Of a DNA stretch of 64,000 bases, positions 10,336 to 25,400 are shown one piece after another. The notes beneath the pieces were generated by a model. It saw only the letters and a program-made list of their open reading frames with translations. It was not told the origin of the DNA and ran no database searches. Both the position numbers and the translations under genes were made by a program. The DNA comes from Antedon bifida (lineage: Eukaryota > Echinodermata > Crinoidea > Comatulida > Antedonidae), in NCBI GenBank assembly GCA_963402885.1, contig OY727098.1:21872717-21936716 (forward strand). Direction: 5' to 3'. Every line of letters starts with the position of its first letter. Position 1 is the stretch's first letter.

Positions 10336-12778
10336 TAAAATGTCTATTTACTAAAGTAATAAATGTAACAGTTGGCCCTATAACATGCTTTTCCGTGGTT
10401 CGGTATGACTTTCATTTACCATGCACTAATAGGTAACTCTATCTTTACCATGCAGTGATATTGCAAACTGTAGGCCTACCATAGATGGATTTAAATAATT
10501 TATTGATTTATTTAAACTTCTTTGCAGTGTGGTCTATTGATAAAACACCATAAATCCTAACACCCCGGCCAAATATGCCTTCCATAGATTGTCTAGCTTT
10601 ATATGAAAATGCATATCAAAGAATAGAATTTGACCTGTACATGGTTTTTCACTCGACTAATTGTGTCCATTTATGAATTCATAATTACGTGCTGTTAAAA
10701 GGCATGAGCCTGAACGCCATTTACTGAAGTCTCATTAACCTTTTTAAATAATTTTTCAAAATTAGTTTCTAATAAAGTCTAGTTTTGCATAAATCTGGAA
10801 TGTCAGTTTTTCAGGGAGTATTTGAATGTTTTTTGTTTGCATTTGAAAATAATACATGTACAATATAAAATAGTAATTTTAAAATTAATTTCATTGTCAA
10901 TTTCTGAGATTTCAGAGAAGTCTTTTTGACTTATCTGACTCTCCCGCCACATCACTGAACTACTTTTTTTCATAGTTTAACTATTTTTATAATGTTATTG
11001 TATAATATAGTTGTTATGTGGAAATAAATAGAAATTGAAATTAATGTCCTTACACCAATGCATAATTTATTATTCTCATTTATGCAATTTTCTATGCGTA
11101 TTCTTATTCATTGAACAAATATTTATGTGGAAACAAATTGAGTACTGTACTTAAGTGAACTCGATTATCTTTTATCGATTATACCTGATGAGGCTATATT
11201 CTTTATACATTTATCATATATTTATTTATTCATACACAATTATTATTTATTCATATGTACACTTATCAAATTTAGATGTAAATTATACTTTATGTAGCTC
11301 TCATGTGTAGATTTTGGAATAAATTTCACCATATTATTTGATTATTAACTAAAAGATAGAGAATGTCTTCACTTTTGTTAATCGTGATGAATGCTTTTAA
11401 TAAATAATATTGAGTTTTCAGTAACATTTTAACATTTTGCCAAATCAGGATTACAAAATACTGTACACTTGACAAAGGAGACAGGAACAACCAATAATTT
11501 TGTTATGAGTTATTATTTATGAAAAATCACTTCAAAATCAAGGCATATTTAAGTTTTTACTTGCATTAATACTTTTTTTTTTAAGTCTGTAGTAAATGCC
11601 ATATACCATACATTCTATTCTGTAGTCTACTTTAGAAATCAAACATATATGAAAAAGTTATTCTCTATACAAATGTTTTTAATTATACTACAGTTATACA
11701 CAGTATTATATTTCTGGGTTTAAAATATATATTAATTTTTTACTTTATTACCATCAACATTTTAAATATCACTTTGTTGACAGGAGTGAAACAGATCAAG
11801 GCTTGTGAAATAAGTCATTGTGTTAAAATTTACTCTAATGCAAATCTATACAAATACAAGATGTCAAATACAGTGGTACAAATTTTTGAAATATGGAATG
11901 TCTATTGATTGGGTATATGCAAAATATTCATATGAAATAAAAAACATTTTAACACTTAATGAAAAAAAAATGTGCTGTTACACCCTGGTACTATTCAGTA
12001 CACAAATTGAAAGCATCAACAGTACAAATATTCCATAAAATATGTCAAAATACAGTAGTTATAAAAAACTATAATATAGTTTTATGAATCAAATTTACAT
12101 ATTTTTATTACATACTATTACTGCAAGCCATTAAAATTCTGAAAAATTCTTTGTTATCACCAATATATGTATATTTTTCTAATAAAAACAAAATATTTTT
12201 CACCCGCATGTACCGTTTATAATTATATATTCTATGTTGAAATATTTCCACCACCAAACAATTTAGCATTATTCTATAAAACATTGGTACAAAAAATCTT
12301 TACCTAGGTAACCTTTTAAATTTATTTTCAAAAAGTGCAAGGCAACACTCTCAAATATATTATAAAATTATAAAAAAAATTATAAAATAAGAAATGTGAA
12401 TAATTCCACTTTATACACATGTCACATACTAATAATTCATACTACTAATTATTATTACTATTAATAAATTAATTTGCATTATTAATAGTAAAAATTAATT
12501 ATTTTTAGTAGTGTATGATGAATGAACTTTGATACATTAATACACATAATTAATCAAAATTGTTCTAAATTTGCACCATAATTTTGGTTCACAAAATATA
12601 ATATTTTAAGAATTATAGTGAACTAACGCAAGTCTTTCCGTTTACAAGACTATCACACAATACTGTATTAACATTCCCAAGACTCTTTATACTATCGTAT
12701 TTATCATAAAATGTGATATCCAGGCAAATAAGCGATATTCTAGGTGGTTTATTATAATTTATTTTCTTTTAAACAACT
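10336..12778. other. Convergent spacer between SPAG8 and the myosin gene
   Basis: The last exons of SPAG8 (plus) and the SH2 myosin (minus) converge on this very AT-rich spacer. I see no coding exon. It should hold the 3' UTR of the myosin. A segment at 11848-12010 resembles one at 14480-14665 (listed separately). A tail-like AAATAAATAGAAATTGAAATT near 11020 looks like the 3' end of a degenerate retroelement. Confidence 0.5.
11848..12010 (+). repeat. Segment duplicated at 14480-14665
   Basis: Blocks ATGTCAAAT, ATGGAATGT, ATATTCATA, AAATAAAAA and TGTGCTGTTACACCC occur in the same order and spacing here and at 14480-14665. This copy lies in the 3' flank of the myosin gene. Confidence 0.6.
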
Positions 12779-15700
12779 TTACTTCTTAGAAAAAAATGAG
12801 CGAATACTGCCAGCGATAGATGTTCTTTTATCTTTATCAGCGGGCTTCTGTAAATTAAAAAGAAACCAAAAATATCAAAAATTACTCGAGTTTGCAATAG
12901 TAAAAATTAGAATGAAAAAATATTTGAATGAAAAAATTATAGAAAATATTTATTATATAATGGTTGTAGTATGTACCTCTTTTACTTTTCTGACTTGCAC
13001 AGGGGCAACTGGTTCCTGAAAAATATATATACAAAATACATTTTGAACAAAAAAAACAATGTCATATATCATATATCGGTCATTTGGTTGGAAACTTTCT
13101 AACACTGTTTCTTAGTATGTGGAGTTATTGAATGGGAATTACCTACTGTACTTAGATAAAATATAGTTCTCTCATCCTGTACGGCATAATACCATTTATA
13201 AAAAGCTGTACATACAAAGTACAAAATTCATTCCCATATAAGAATGTATGTAGTTATCGTGAATTAATTAGTCACATTATACTATCACTATAGATTACAG
13301 TAACTGCTAGCTATTATACTAGTGTCATTAATGTTGAAACACCATTGATGGAGAACAAACCAGTATTAATTAAGCCCTGTAATTTATACAGATCACTCAC
13401 AGATGTCAACAGACAGCAGCAACTTTATAGACAAATAAAATAAATTGAAAATGTGATATCATAGTGTATTATACAGTGTGTGCAGTGAGGTTTCATACAG
13501 TATTAATGAGTGATTAAAGTGGGTAGTTAATGATTCTGCAATAGAAATAAACTGAAAAAATATAACTTTATATAGCTAATATGAAATTGACACATTCAAA
13601 CAACATAAATAACACCAAGAAATCATCATGTATTACTAATAATATAATCAAATCATAAAAAGAAAAAAAAAAGCTGGTTATTAAGGCCAAATGCACATAC
13701 CATATGCACCATCACCCCTTCCCCCACTCTCCCCAAAAAGAAGAAAACAACAAATCTGCTTATAAAGTAAGTTAATTAGCAAGCTGAAAAATGTCTCAGC
13801 TGCTAAGGCAATGTGAACCAAAATTATAATATAAAAATGAAAACTTGTTTTTAAAAGAAATAAGCAGGCAATGAAAACAAAAATGCACTGAAAAATAAAA
13901 CAAATGATGGTATTCATAAGATGAATGAAATGCAGTTGCAGAACTAAAAGCAAGCAGGTGTCAATCATTTTTGGCACCAGTCATTTTGGCCGCCGTTTAT
14001 AGAATGCCTAAATTCATGATACGCCATTCTCATTACGTCATAGCTTTACTTACCAATCTTCTAATATGAGAGGGTAATAAATACATTCTCAACTCAACTT
14101 GGCCTAAGCCAAGTGAAAATGATATTTGGCCTTTTTGGCGAATCATGAATTTGGGCGCTCCATACTCGGTGGGCAAAATGAACAGTTGCCGATATGCACT
14201 GTGACCAAGCAAGCATACCTTTTCCCCAATAAGACTAATGTAGGAGGCTCGACTTACAGCTGTTTCGCCAGACGCATTTGTAGTTTTTTCCTTAGATGTG
14301 AGACGGTTTGGCGTTCTTCTAATTACACTGGCTGTATCACTGCTTGCACCTTCACCAGCCATAGCATTTCTTGGGGACAGATAGTCTTCTTGGGGCTACG
14401 TGAGGAACAAATTATTTTTTGCTTTTGCCTTTCTTTTAACTACTCCAAAAAGTAGTTGTATATAGGTTTCATTGTACATTATACAAATAAAATATGTCAA
14501 ATTGTTACGAATATTTGAAAACATGGAATGTTCTATTTGATTAAATGATTGGTAATATGTAAATATTCATACAAAATAAAAACATTTATTTATTTTGTAT
14601 AAATATTGTATTTATAATACAAAATGTAAAACTGTGCTGTTACACCCTTGTACAGTAAAATAAATGTGCAAGACAATTACAATGACATAGAGTTTAATAA
14701 AATAACTCTGGATTTTAATTTAATTTTTATTTTATTTCTAAAATATTTAACAAGGGTGGTCCATTCAGCCGAAGCTGATCATTATCAATGCTTATAATCC
14801 ACAATGTAGTATTTAAATAGTCATTGATATATGGACAATACTTTAAACCTCTCTGCTTTAAATAAGCTCATTTTAATGCATGTCCAGTCCCACCATTTTA
14901 ATGGGGCCATTAACAAATGAGATAAAGGGGGGAAATAATTAGTCATAATAAAAGGAATAGAATAGAAATATCAATGCAAGAATCTACTGTGTCAGTTGAT
15001 AGCAGGTGATGTGATTTTAATCTTTTGTAAAAAAAAGGTGAGCTCATGATAAGGCCAGGCAAATTGCATTATATGATTCTCATCAGCAACTCTCAACATT
15101 TTGGTGCAGGATTTTGGTAAACTTTCATCTTCAGATTATAATCACATGCGCAAACACATTGACTAACAGGTCATAGTATTATAAGTATCCTGTTAGGCCA
15201 ACACTTTTACTATGGATATATGAATATAGAAAGTCATTTTTGTGAATAGAATGTAACGTACTGTCCTATTTTCATTTTTCACTCTCAATCTCAGTTGTTT
15301 ATTATATTTCTGGAAGAAGCAAGAACATTTTATGACGAATTTCCAATGCAATCAGTTGATGAGAACCATATAATGTATTCCCCATGGCCTAAGACTAAAA
15401 TAGGATTAATTAATCATGTCACCAACATTGTTATCATCACCATCATTTTTTTTTTTGGAAAGTTTGAAAAATGTGTAAAACTTACTGCAATTGGTTCAAT
15501 TCCTTGGTAATCATCTGATTCCGATTCATTAATGATCAGCTCTGCATAATCAAAGTCATCAGATACCTGAATAAAAGTTACTATTCATTATCAAATTTCC
15601 AAACAAAATGGTTAATAGGGCTATAGTTGTATGGAAAATTCCATCTCAAACTTAGAATTTGTTTAAAATAGTTATAAACTATTTATTGCATTATATATAC

Positions 15701-16479
15701 TGTCACTTCAGTACTAGTGTAATGTGGTAAAGATTTATAAAACTATAGGGCATTTTGTTAAATTTATTATAAAAATAAACTATAGTCTGAAATATTATAT
15801 TGTAATGAAGAAAAGCATACACCAATCCATTGCAGTATGGGTTACTATCAATGGGTTACTATTACCGTATGGTATTAATAGGTTACTATTATTTGGTTAC
15901 TAAAATACTGTATGTTGTTTACAACAGTAGGCCTACAGATTACTATTACAGTATGGTTTACTCAGTATGGTTTACTATTACAATCAATGGCTCTTGAAAT
16001 GAAATGTTTGAATCTATAGTTCATAATATAAATAATAACAGTACAAATTTGTATCTATCTTAATTAAATCAATCTCCAGATGTTCATATCTAAACCTATT
16101 CCCCAAATAGGCATAATTTTCCAGGGCCTTGCCACCTGACTGTTTGGTCAAGCCTTTTAACAGTATAAATATATTGATTGATTGGTTGATTGATTTATCA
16201 ATAAGTATTAAAATGCATCTACAATAACATTAATGTTAATAGTAGCAAATACACATGACAGGCACACCATCCACTTTCACCTAATCAATCGTAATAATCC
16301 AACTTAGTCACATATTACTAGGTTACAGTTTTGGTACCTACTCCTGCATAATGTTATTATTAGAGAAATATGTTTTATTATAAAATCTTTACAGCAAATA
16401 ATATTGTATTATTTGATAAATTAATACCCACCTGTCCACATGCTTCAGTTAAGTAGTCAGAATAAGGAGATACTGGATT
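12779..16479 (-). other. Myosin gene: tyrosine-motif tail (exons 25-29)
   Basis: Five small exons, all starting and ending in phase 0, encode the last 124 residues. They contain [10 protein letters not shown] (exon 25), DYAELI and DDYQGI (exon 26, 15486-15566), EDYLSP (exon 27, 14258-14395), a short linker (exon 28) and a basic end SIRSFFSKK (exon 29). The tyrosines sit in acidic YxxL/I-type settings expected of tyrosine-kinase substrates and SH2 ligands. Phase-0 borders mean single exons could be skipped without a frame change. Confidence 0.75.
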
Positions 16480-19400
16480 CTGTAAAAAAAAAATGAATTT
16501 TATTTGAATTAAAACATTTAGCATAATTTTTATCTAGATTTAGTATTAAGAGTATTAATTTATTTACAAACATTTAGAATTGTCAGTTAACTAAATTGTC
16601 AATCAAGTATTGCAAATCCACAATGAAAGCGGCATTATAAGCAAAATGAAGGTTCAGATATATTATACAGTAGATGTGTATCAATACCTTTTGGTAGTAT
16701 GCAACCATCTCATTTAGTGTTTTAAATACTGGTAGCTCCCCAACCACAACATACTTGCCATTGCGTAATTGATCAATCATAAAATGCTTAATTTTTGATG
16801 GTGTCCTAAAAGAAAATTTGTTTTTTCTTATTAACATGTACACTATAAAAACACTGCAACACTTCATGACGGAAATGTACATAGGTCGTCTAGCATACGA
16901 TGACATACGGTAGGTGTGTAGGCCTACAGGAAAATATTTTTAACATTAGAGTTATAGTAATTACCACTAAAGAAATATGTACAACATTTACATAAAAAGA
17001 ACTTATAGTCAAAATATTTAAGTCAAATAGAAGCAAAAGGAATTAATAATTGAAAAACAAAATGAATAAACACATGCAATGGAAATACCACTAATTACAT
17101 AATATTGCCTACCATTAAGAAGTTAATAGTGAGAAATACAGAAACAATGATGATACTGAAATATTATGAATGAAATAATTTCTAATATTGTTTGGATTGT
17201 GGTATAATTTGATTTTTTTTCTTTTCTTTAAAAAATACCAAGGCTACAAACTACATTGTGATCTGATACACAAAACTGATACACAAAACTTACTTAATTG
17301 ACAATGAATAACCAAAGCGACTTTCACTAACACGTATCAAGAAACATCCAATTGTTTTATTTTCCAGTAATTGCTCAGATGCTCTGGAAATTGAAAATCA
17401 ATACATGTAAAACAATGAACCATCAGAGTATTCACAAATCATGTTCATCTTTAGCCGTAAGGGATTGCTACTGGCAGCCATAGGTCTGTGGATCCTCAGT
17501 TTTCAGTTACAACCTCTACATTTGATATGTCCCTTTACATTAAATGAGGCCAATATTTCATAAACTGATAGACAAGTGAGTGAAGTCCAAATCTAATAAT
17601 CTAATGACTCAATTAAAATATTAGCGATGGTAGACGAAGAATTAATATTAAATCGAGCATACATTCCCAATAATGAATTTTTGAAATTACTGTACAGCAT
17701 TCTCAATTATTCTGCTGTGATTTGACAAAGGGTAAATCTTACTTTACATATTACTTTTTCCTGATACAACTGTATAGAAGTGATCATAATTCTATTATTA
17801 TAAAAACAACTAAAAGTCAAGGAGACAAAGTCATAATAACTTTGACTAGGTTGATAAGGACTTATACTAAAAAGGTCTTAACAATTTGCATTTAATAATA
17901 TCATAATATTTTCTCAAAACTTATTCTTATCTCTCTTTTACAACAATTGGTAGATTGTGTTTGGAAAAAGGAAATTCAGAATTTAATCTGTTTTAAAGTA
18001 GGCCTATATAAATTTATACACAAGTACAGTATATAAAGATAGGCCTACTCACCTCCTCGTAATGATACCATGAAACCAAGGAGCAAACTGTCCATCTGAT
18101 GTCTGTCTAACTTGTTCTGTCTGTGTCTGTTGAAACCAACGTACAGATGCTGCCCGTGTTCCCTTTTCGCCAAACTTTCCAACCTCTTTTGTACGAATAA
18201 ATTCATCTTCCAAAATGTCCTCTTGATCTGTATCACCCCCTGACTCATGGGCCTAAGTTAAAATATTTTTGGGTAAATTATGAGTGCTTGATCTGTCACT
18301 AACTGGCTCTCAACAGTAAAAACGTGTCACCAGAATACTAGGTTACCTCACACCGTTCACTCTACCCGTAAAAAAGGGCATTATTGATACATGTACTACA
18401 AAAAAGGTGCCTCCCTGAATGAAAAGGTCATACTAAATAGTTCAAACTACTCACTTCATCTCTATTCTCTGCTGTAGTAGATGCAGGAGCAAAGTTTACC
18501 GTTGGTGGTGGTGGTACATCAAGAATTTGAATGACTGGTGCTGGTTCATTCTTTTCATCAAAATAATCTAAGAAAATTGTATACAGCAAAACAAACAGGT
18601 CAACAGGAGTATTTTAGTATGCAAGTTACAAAGTGAAATGCTATGAGCACATACTGTGTTACTATTTACGAATGTATATTAAAAGAAACCATAAGTTAAC
18701 AAAATTGTTTTTTTCCATTGAACTGGGAATTTTAAAAATGGTATTATTGAGCCCAATAAGTTTTAATTTGTTTTATAAAAAGCACCTTATTGTTGAATGC
18801 AAAATCATGCAATTAAAATTTACCTGAAGGAATATCCTTATCTTGTTCAACTAATTTCAACTGGATTTGTTTGTTCTCTAAAGATAATTGTTTCATCTTT
18901 TCAAGAAACTCCTTTGCCTCTCTTGCTTCACGGCGTGCAACTTCCAACATTCGTCGGAATTTGACACGTACCAAGAAGCCTCGTACAACTTTCTGCATCT
19001 GAATGGCAGACTTTCCCATTTCAACCATTTTTTCTTCCAGTTTTTCTTGATGATAGTACTTCAGGAATACTTTTGTCTTTCTACAGATTTAGGATGAATA
19101 TTTATTTATAATATATTTAAATTTATAGGCAGTGAAACTAGAAATTAATTAATTATATACATTTAACTCATTTAAAAATTCTAAACCACCCAGTGATATA
19201 CTGGAAATGAATTAATTAAAAGGCATAGAGAAATTCTAAACCACCCAGTGATGTAATGGATTGATTAATTATTAGATCATTATAGACCACTGGGGCTTCA
19301 TGATATGGTTTTTCAAAATCAATTATAATAATACAGTAATAAAACAATACAAGATGACTTCACATTTTATTCCCTTGAAGTTTAATAAAATAGATTCATC

Positions 19401-22400
19401 TTGTATTTCCTTATTGCTTTAGATATGATGTCCACATGTTAGTAGTTGTGTGTTAATACAGATCTCATTATCATTATAATACTCTGACTCATGCTGAAAT
19501 TGATTTGTTTCTGTGGCAAAAGAGTGTGAACTATAGCTAAATCCAAAATGGGTCAGACCATCAGTTCACAAATGTCAGTACACAAAGCCTTGCATATATT
19601 TTAGGCTCAACTTATCTTTAACTCCAATATCATGTTCTATTCTCATCATGGACAATTAAGCATTGAATTTGATTGATTAATCTGTGCATACATCATCACT
19701 ACAAATTATGTTAAATTGAAAAAGTATACAAATAGGCCGATTTTTGGGAAAATGTAAAATAAAAAATACAATATAATTAATCCTACCCAATCTGCCAATC
19801 AGTTAGTTTCATGTCAGTCAAAATCTTGATAACTCCACGGTTATCTGTTACAAGGTTTGGACTTAATGCCAAGATACGGTATCTGTAGAGGAACAAAAAA
19901 AATTTGTAAAATCACTTTACACATTTTTAAATTTTGAACGTTTTTAAATCTATTTTTGCTATCATACTTTCATATTCATGTTGTTGATTTTAAGGGTAAC
20001 ACATTTTAAACAGAAGTAGGTTGATTGCAAAATGTAACTAGAAATTGTGTATTTAGACAAAATTCAGCATCGTGTTATTTATGCATAATTAGTGATCCAT
20101 TACAGAGTTTCAAACACGTACACATTTATTTAATGCAAAGTTTAATTTTAAATGGCATCCCTAGAGAGACATATACAATAAAAAATATAACAGTAATTGA
20201 TATGGTAACCTTTTAACAAAATCTGCAAAAAGAGGTCGAACTGCGTATCCAAGCTTCCTAATCCTAGTTGTCTCAAGCATTCCTGTGTAACGGAGCTATT
20301 AATAAAGCATAATGCATTAGTGTAGTACATAAAATCTTTTCTATAAAAGCATCATCAACCTTTTGTATATCTCAATTTTTTAAGTTAATAGTTGAAATAA
20401 ATTTTTAAAAATGCTTTTTTCAGAGAAAAGTAAGAAGAAAAGAAATATGTAACATAAATGTTTTGTCCCTTTCGATTTGACATTGTACATTGGCTACATT
20501 TGTGATGCTCGGTGTTTGATATTAGACAATTATCAGGTCCATGATGAACACTGTTATTTATACTCTATTCACGTGAGGAAATAATATTGTTAAATAATAA
20601 CTGTAATGTATGATTCTCACCTGAGCAGTGACAAATTTTGCTTCAAATTTCCGAGCAGCTTTTGAAGTGTTTGGTTTCACACATCGAATAAAATGAGGGT
20701 TGGATAGATCTAATCGTTCCATTAACACTGACAGTGAGTTCTGAAAATTTAATTATAGTAAATGTAGGCTTACATACAGTAATAGTATAGATATTAGTTT
20801 TATCTATTTATTTGTTGACCTTTGAATCAGTGGTACTCTTTATGTTAATATTTTTAAAAATTGCAATTAATATTAAAAACAAATTACAGAAGAAAATATG
20901 TTAAATGTTGATGTATACTATGTCTACATAGTTTGTAAAACATTATTAGTTTATTTTTATTCCATTGAATATTTAGTTCACTACTACTCGGCCTTAGAAA
21001 TATTTTAATAAAAATTACCTTAAACTGTGCACATACAGTAAGTTTCTTCTTTCCAGCTGCAGCCTTCATTACTTTAGGTGTTCTCTATTATGTAATATAC
21101 AATTTACATTAATATGGTATATATATAAGTAGGCCTATAGTTCTCCTACAGTTAAACATAAATCTGTACTCTTGTTAGCCGTTTACACAAAATTTAGTGG
21201 GTTCTCTTATATATGCTACTTTTAAAACAGAACGCACGGTGACCGCACGCTCATGGATATGCACCAAAACTTTGGTATAAGCTTCCTGCTGAACTCCGAA
21301 CAATGAAATTTTACAAGTTATTTATTATACAATATCAGCAAAACTTGAAAACAAAAATATGGCTTCTATATTTTCTATACATTTTGGCTCGCAAAACTTA
21401 ACCCAATTTTGTGTTTGGTGTATCAGGTGAGTTCTATAGTCTATGCTCTTTTCACACATAAATTACAGCATGCAGTAAAGAAGCTAGTATTGCTACAGAA
21501 GGTAGTTCTTTTTAGTTAATTCTATCGTTTTATGTGTGAATTGGGAAAAAATTGCATCTTTACAGAACAAAAAAGATTTTCACACACAATCTGGAGTTTT
21601 GTGAAGTTATTGTAATATAACCGTCTCACTGATCTGTGTAAAAGGAACTATACTATAGAATTCACTTCTTTCTATCAATGTTCTTACCCTTCGTCTTCTT
21701 GATTTAACTGTTGATTTTTTGCTGCTTCTCCTCTGTAATGCAAGTGTTCCTGTGCGTGATATAGTACCTAAAAGATTTTTTTTAAATTAATAATGGTGCA
21801 ACAGTAATAATGCAATGCTGACAGACAGTTAAATCCAGTTTGTATGTGTAAATTGATATAGGTAAATATGCACAATTGGGCTTAGTTAAGATTATATTTA
21901 AATGTCAGGTAATTCAAGTAATTCACTTCTGCAACTACCAAAATCACAAACAGTGTGAGGTGTCCCGAATGATTGGTTTGGTCTACTAGTGTTCCTCTTC
22001 CCAGACATGAAAGAAATTGAACAAAAGTTTTTTTAGGGCCTGTTTCTGCTGAGCAAGAAAATACAGATTTAAATACCATATTTTGAAAAAACAGTAATTT
22101 CTTGCCAGCAGAAGAATTGTTTATTGATTTTAAAAACCCTAATTGATTGCGATTCTCGCCAAATACCATTTTTTAAAACGTTTTCTGTGGAGAAATGTTT
22201 AGTTGCAAAGCGATCCTTTTCATAAAAATGGTTTCGTAGGAAACTGTTCTTTTGAAATTTTTCAGTAGAAACATAATTTTACAAAAATTGTTCCACTAAA
22301 AATATACCTTTAAATATAAGGCTAAGAAGATGGATGCTTGACCCCTGAAACACTTGCATAGTTCCATTTGGTAATGAGTCACGATTCTTCTCAAGAAAAT

Positions 22401-25400
22401 TGTTAGCATTGTATTCAACCTATAAATAGAATACAGCACTTTAATATTTTAACAATTAACACAAATAAAATTTAAAAAGTTCTTGTCATAATACAGTACA
22501 ACGCCTACTTTGGGACACTCCAATTAAGGGGATATTTTTCCATGAAACAATGAGGTTGTTTTAACAACTTTGTTGGATCTCAAAGCTTTTATGTAGATAC
22601 TAAAAGAACATTTTATTAGTGTGTTAAAACCTCATAATCACGGAGTGTGGTGGTGATGATGATGATGAACCAGTGATGATGATGATATGATGATGAAGGT
22701 TTGAACTAAAATTCCTATGACTCTTTTTCAATATGGTAAGCATAATTATACTGACCCGTCCAGCATAGTGGTCAATGCTGAAATTATTACTGGTAGACAC
22801 TTTAGCCTTTATGTAGTGGTGATTCTTAGAAAAGTTTTGACCCATCTTCTCAACCAGTGAATGATCAGTTCCCTGTACATACATAACAAATATTATAAAA
22901 CTTATTTGAAATCAATTGAATATTAAATAAGTAGGAAGATATAAAACTTGTTAAACTCATGGTGATAATGTTGAGTTGACTTTATAAACATTTTGCTTTA
23001 TAAACATTTTTGCTTTGTTATACAAAATAAGACAATTTTATTTTAAATGGTGATATAGATTGAATTCATTCATACATGCAATTTATACAATTTTGAATTA
23101 TTATCATTTCTAAGGCATATAATGAGAGAAGATCAATATAATGTTGAAATATGATCATACAATTACAAGTAGGCCAAATAAAAAAAATTGTAGTTTCATG
23201 TCTGAGATTTTATTTTTGACTATTTATTTTATTTTTAAAATTTATTTCACAATATTTTTTGTTTTTAAATTCTCATATGATAATGAAAAACTGAAAATGA
23301 TAATAATTTTACTAATGATTACTAACTAAGTGGGTTTTTGTCTATATTTGGTAATTTTTTATGTTTACGGATTAGATTTCCTTTGGTTTTCCACAAGCAC
23401 CTTGAGCACTTTGGTGGATATGTGCACTCAACAATTTTGATAGTAAACAGAATAAAATTATTTGTATTTTTTATGAAAAATAGTATGCAAATTATGCTAA
23501 TTATTTTTATAAGGGAGGGGATGTGAAACTAACTCTTTTTTTGATTTGGCCTTATTAACTTATGAACTATTGCACTCTGAGGAAGCAATATCTTGAATGA
23601 TTTATAAGAGAGCCTAAGGACATGTGATTGACAGATAAGACAAGTGATATTTCTTGTTTAAAATTAATCTTCACAAACCTTAGGGAAATGGCTTTCTTCA
23701 TCCAGGAGTGCAAATATTCCAATTGGTTTTGCAAGAAACAGATCCTTCATAAAAAATAAAGTTATAATATAGATTAAACTACAGTACTTTCAGGATTGTT
23801 TTACAGGCTTTGCACAAACAATCACTATAGCCTACATACTACTATATACATTATTGAAACAGTGCACATATTCGGCCGAATATGAGCACTGTTTCAATAA
23901 TTTGAGAGTATGATTTATATATATATATATATACACACAACAGGCACAGAACATGAATTCTAAACCTCCCGCTGATATACTATACATGGGCAAAAATCTG
24001 ACATTTTGAGACAGTGATGTAAATTGTGAACCATGATAATGTCACTAAAAATTTTTTTGTTTGTGGTAATGTTTTTAAAAAATATTCGAAAAAACATGTA
24101 ACACCATGAATATAGTAGAACAGTCAGAACAACAGTTAAAACATCTTGTCTGAAGACATTTTATTTAAATTATATTACCTTAACTTAAAGAAAACTACTA
24201 GAATAATGGTTTGCCTCCCACCTTTTATAAAGTTTTTATAATAGCATATCATACATACTATTTATATAAAATGTTTAAAATCTATTTTGTATAAAAACAG
24301 AACGGTGCATACTAACCAACAGTGGCTGATTGTTGACAAATGGTATATTTTTCCAATCAACTCCTTCATTCTTGTACTCCTCTTGCTCCAGAAGAAAAAT
24401 GTGCTATATAAAAATATATTACAAAAAGATTAAAATGGGTGTAATGGTCAATTTCTATTGAGAAGAAGTTAATTTAAAGTTTTTTTAATTGGTATTTTAG
24501 TGCCAATATAATTGGTTCCTCACAGTAAGAAATGAATTTCATAAAAAGTTAACATATAATTCTTCTTATTTAAAAAATAAATAAATAAATTTACATGTAA
24601 ATTTGTATAGTAGCATGTTATACACAATGATTTGCAGAATTATTACTGGACAGGTGGTTTTTGCCAACTTCTTTCCATCCATTAACATTTATGGTGCCAT
24701 AGGCTATGTATAATGGGGCAATTAAGCAATATGATATTAACAACAAAAATTAACAGTGCATCTCTCAACCGTGATGGTTTCAAAGTGATTGACATTTTCA
24801 TAAAAATGAAATATGAATTTAGGTCAGGGTTAAATCAATTGAATATTAAACTCCTTGATTTAACAAAAGCTTTTGTCCATGTAACATGTACTAAGATTGT
24901 AGAGGGGGCACTACATATTTTGAAATGTATACTTCTATACTATGTTTGCTCATAAATTCCTTGAGTGTTCATTTACTTACCTGATTGAAGAAGAATTGAA
25001 GCTGCTCATTTGCAAGGTTAATACAGGCTTGTTCAAAGCTGTTGGTTTGTAGATGTTCAAATCCAAATATATCTAAAATACCTGTGAATATACAGAAAAG
25101 GAACATTTGAATAAAAGCTGCCCTTTTACTGTTAGTGGTAGTAGGAGGTGAGGCAGTGCATCAAAACATGTTGGGAATATGGATCACTTTTAATAGATGC
25201 CTAGTTGAACTATGTTTTTACAAATGTTCAACACACAGATGAGCTGGTCCACCATTCAATGCCAAAGCCACTGACATATTCAGGTTTAAGCCTACCCTAA
25301 GAATTTGATAAAGCTCCAATTAAAAATAAATGTTCTTACCAACTTCTGTACATTTACTTGCATCTAGATCTTCTTCAGAGGCTAGAAGCTGGTTAATTTT

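Noticed and set aside
13681-13977. 98-codon minus-strand open frame with hydrophobic residues
   Set aside because: It lies inside a myosin intron, has low-complexity composition, no splice support and no recognisable family.
14033-14362. 109-codon minus-strand frame as a separate gene
   Set aside because: Its first part is myosin exon 27 (14258-14395); the rest runs past a good GTAAGT donor into the intron.
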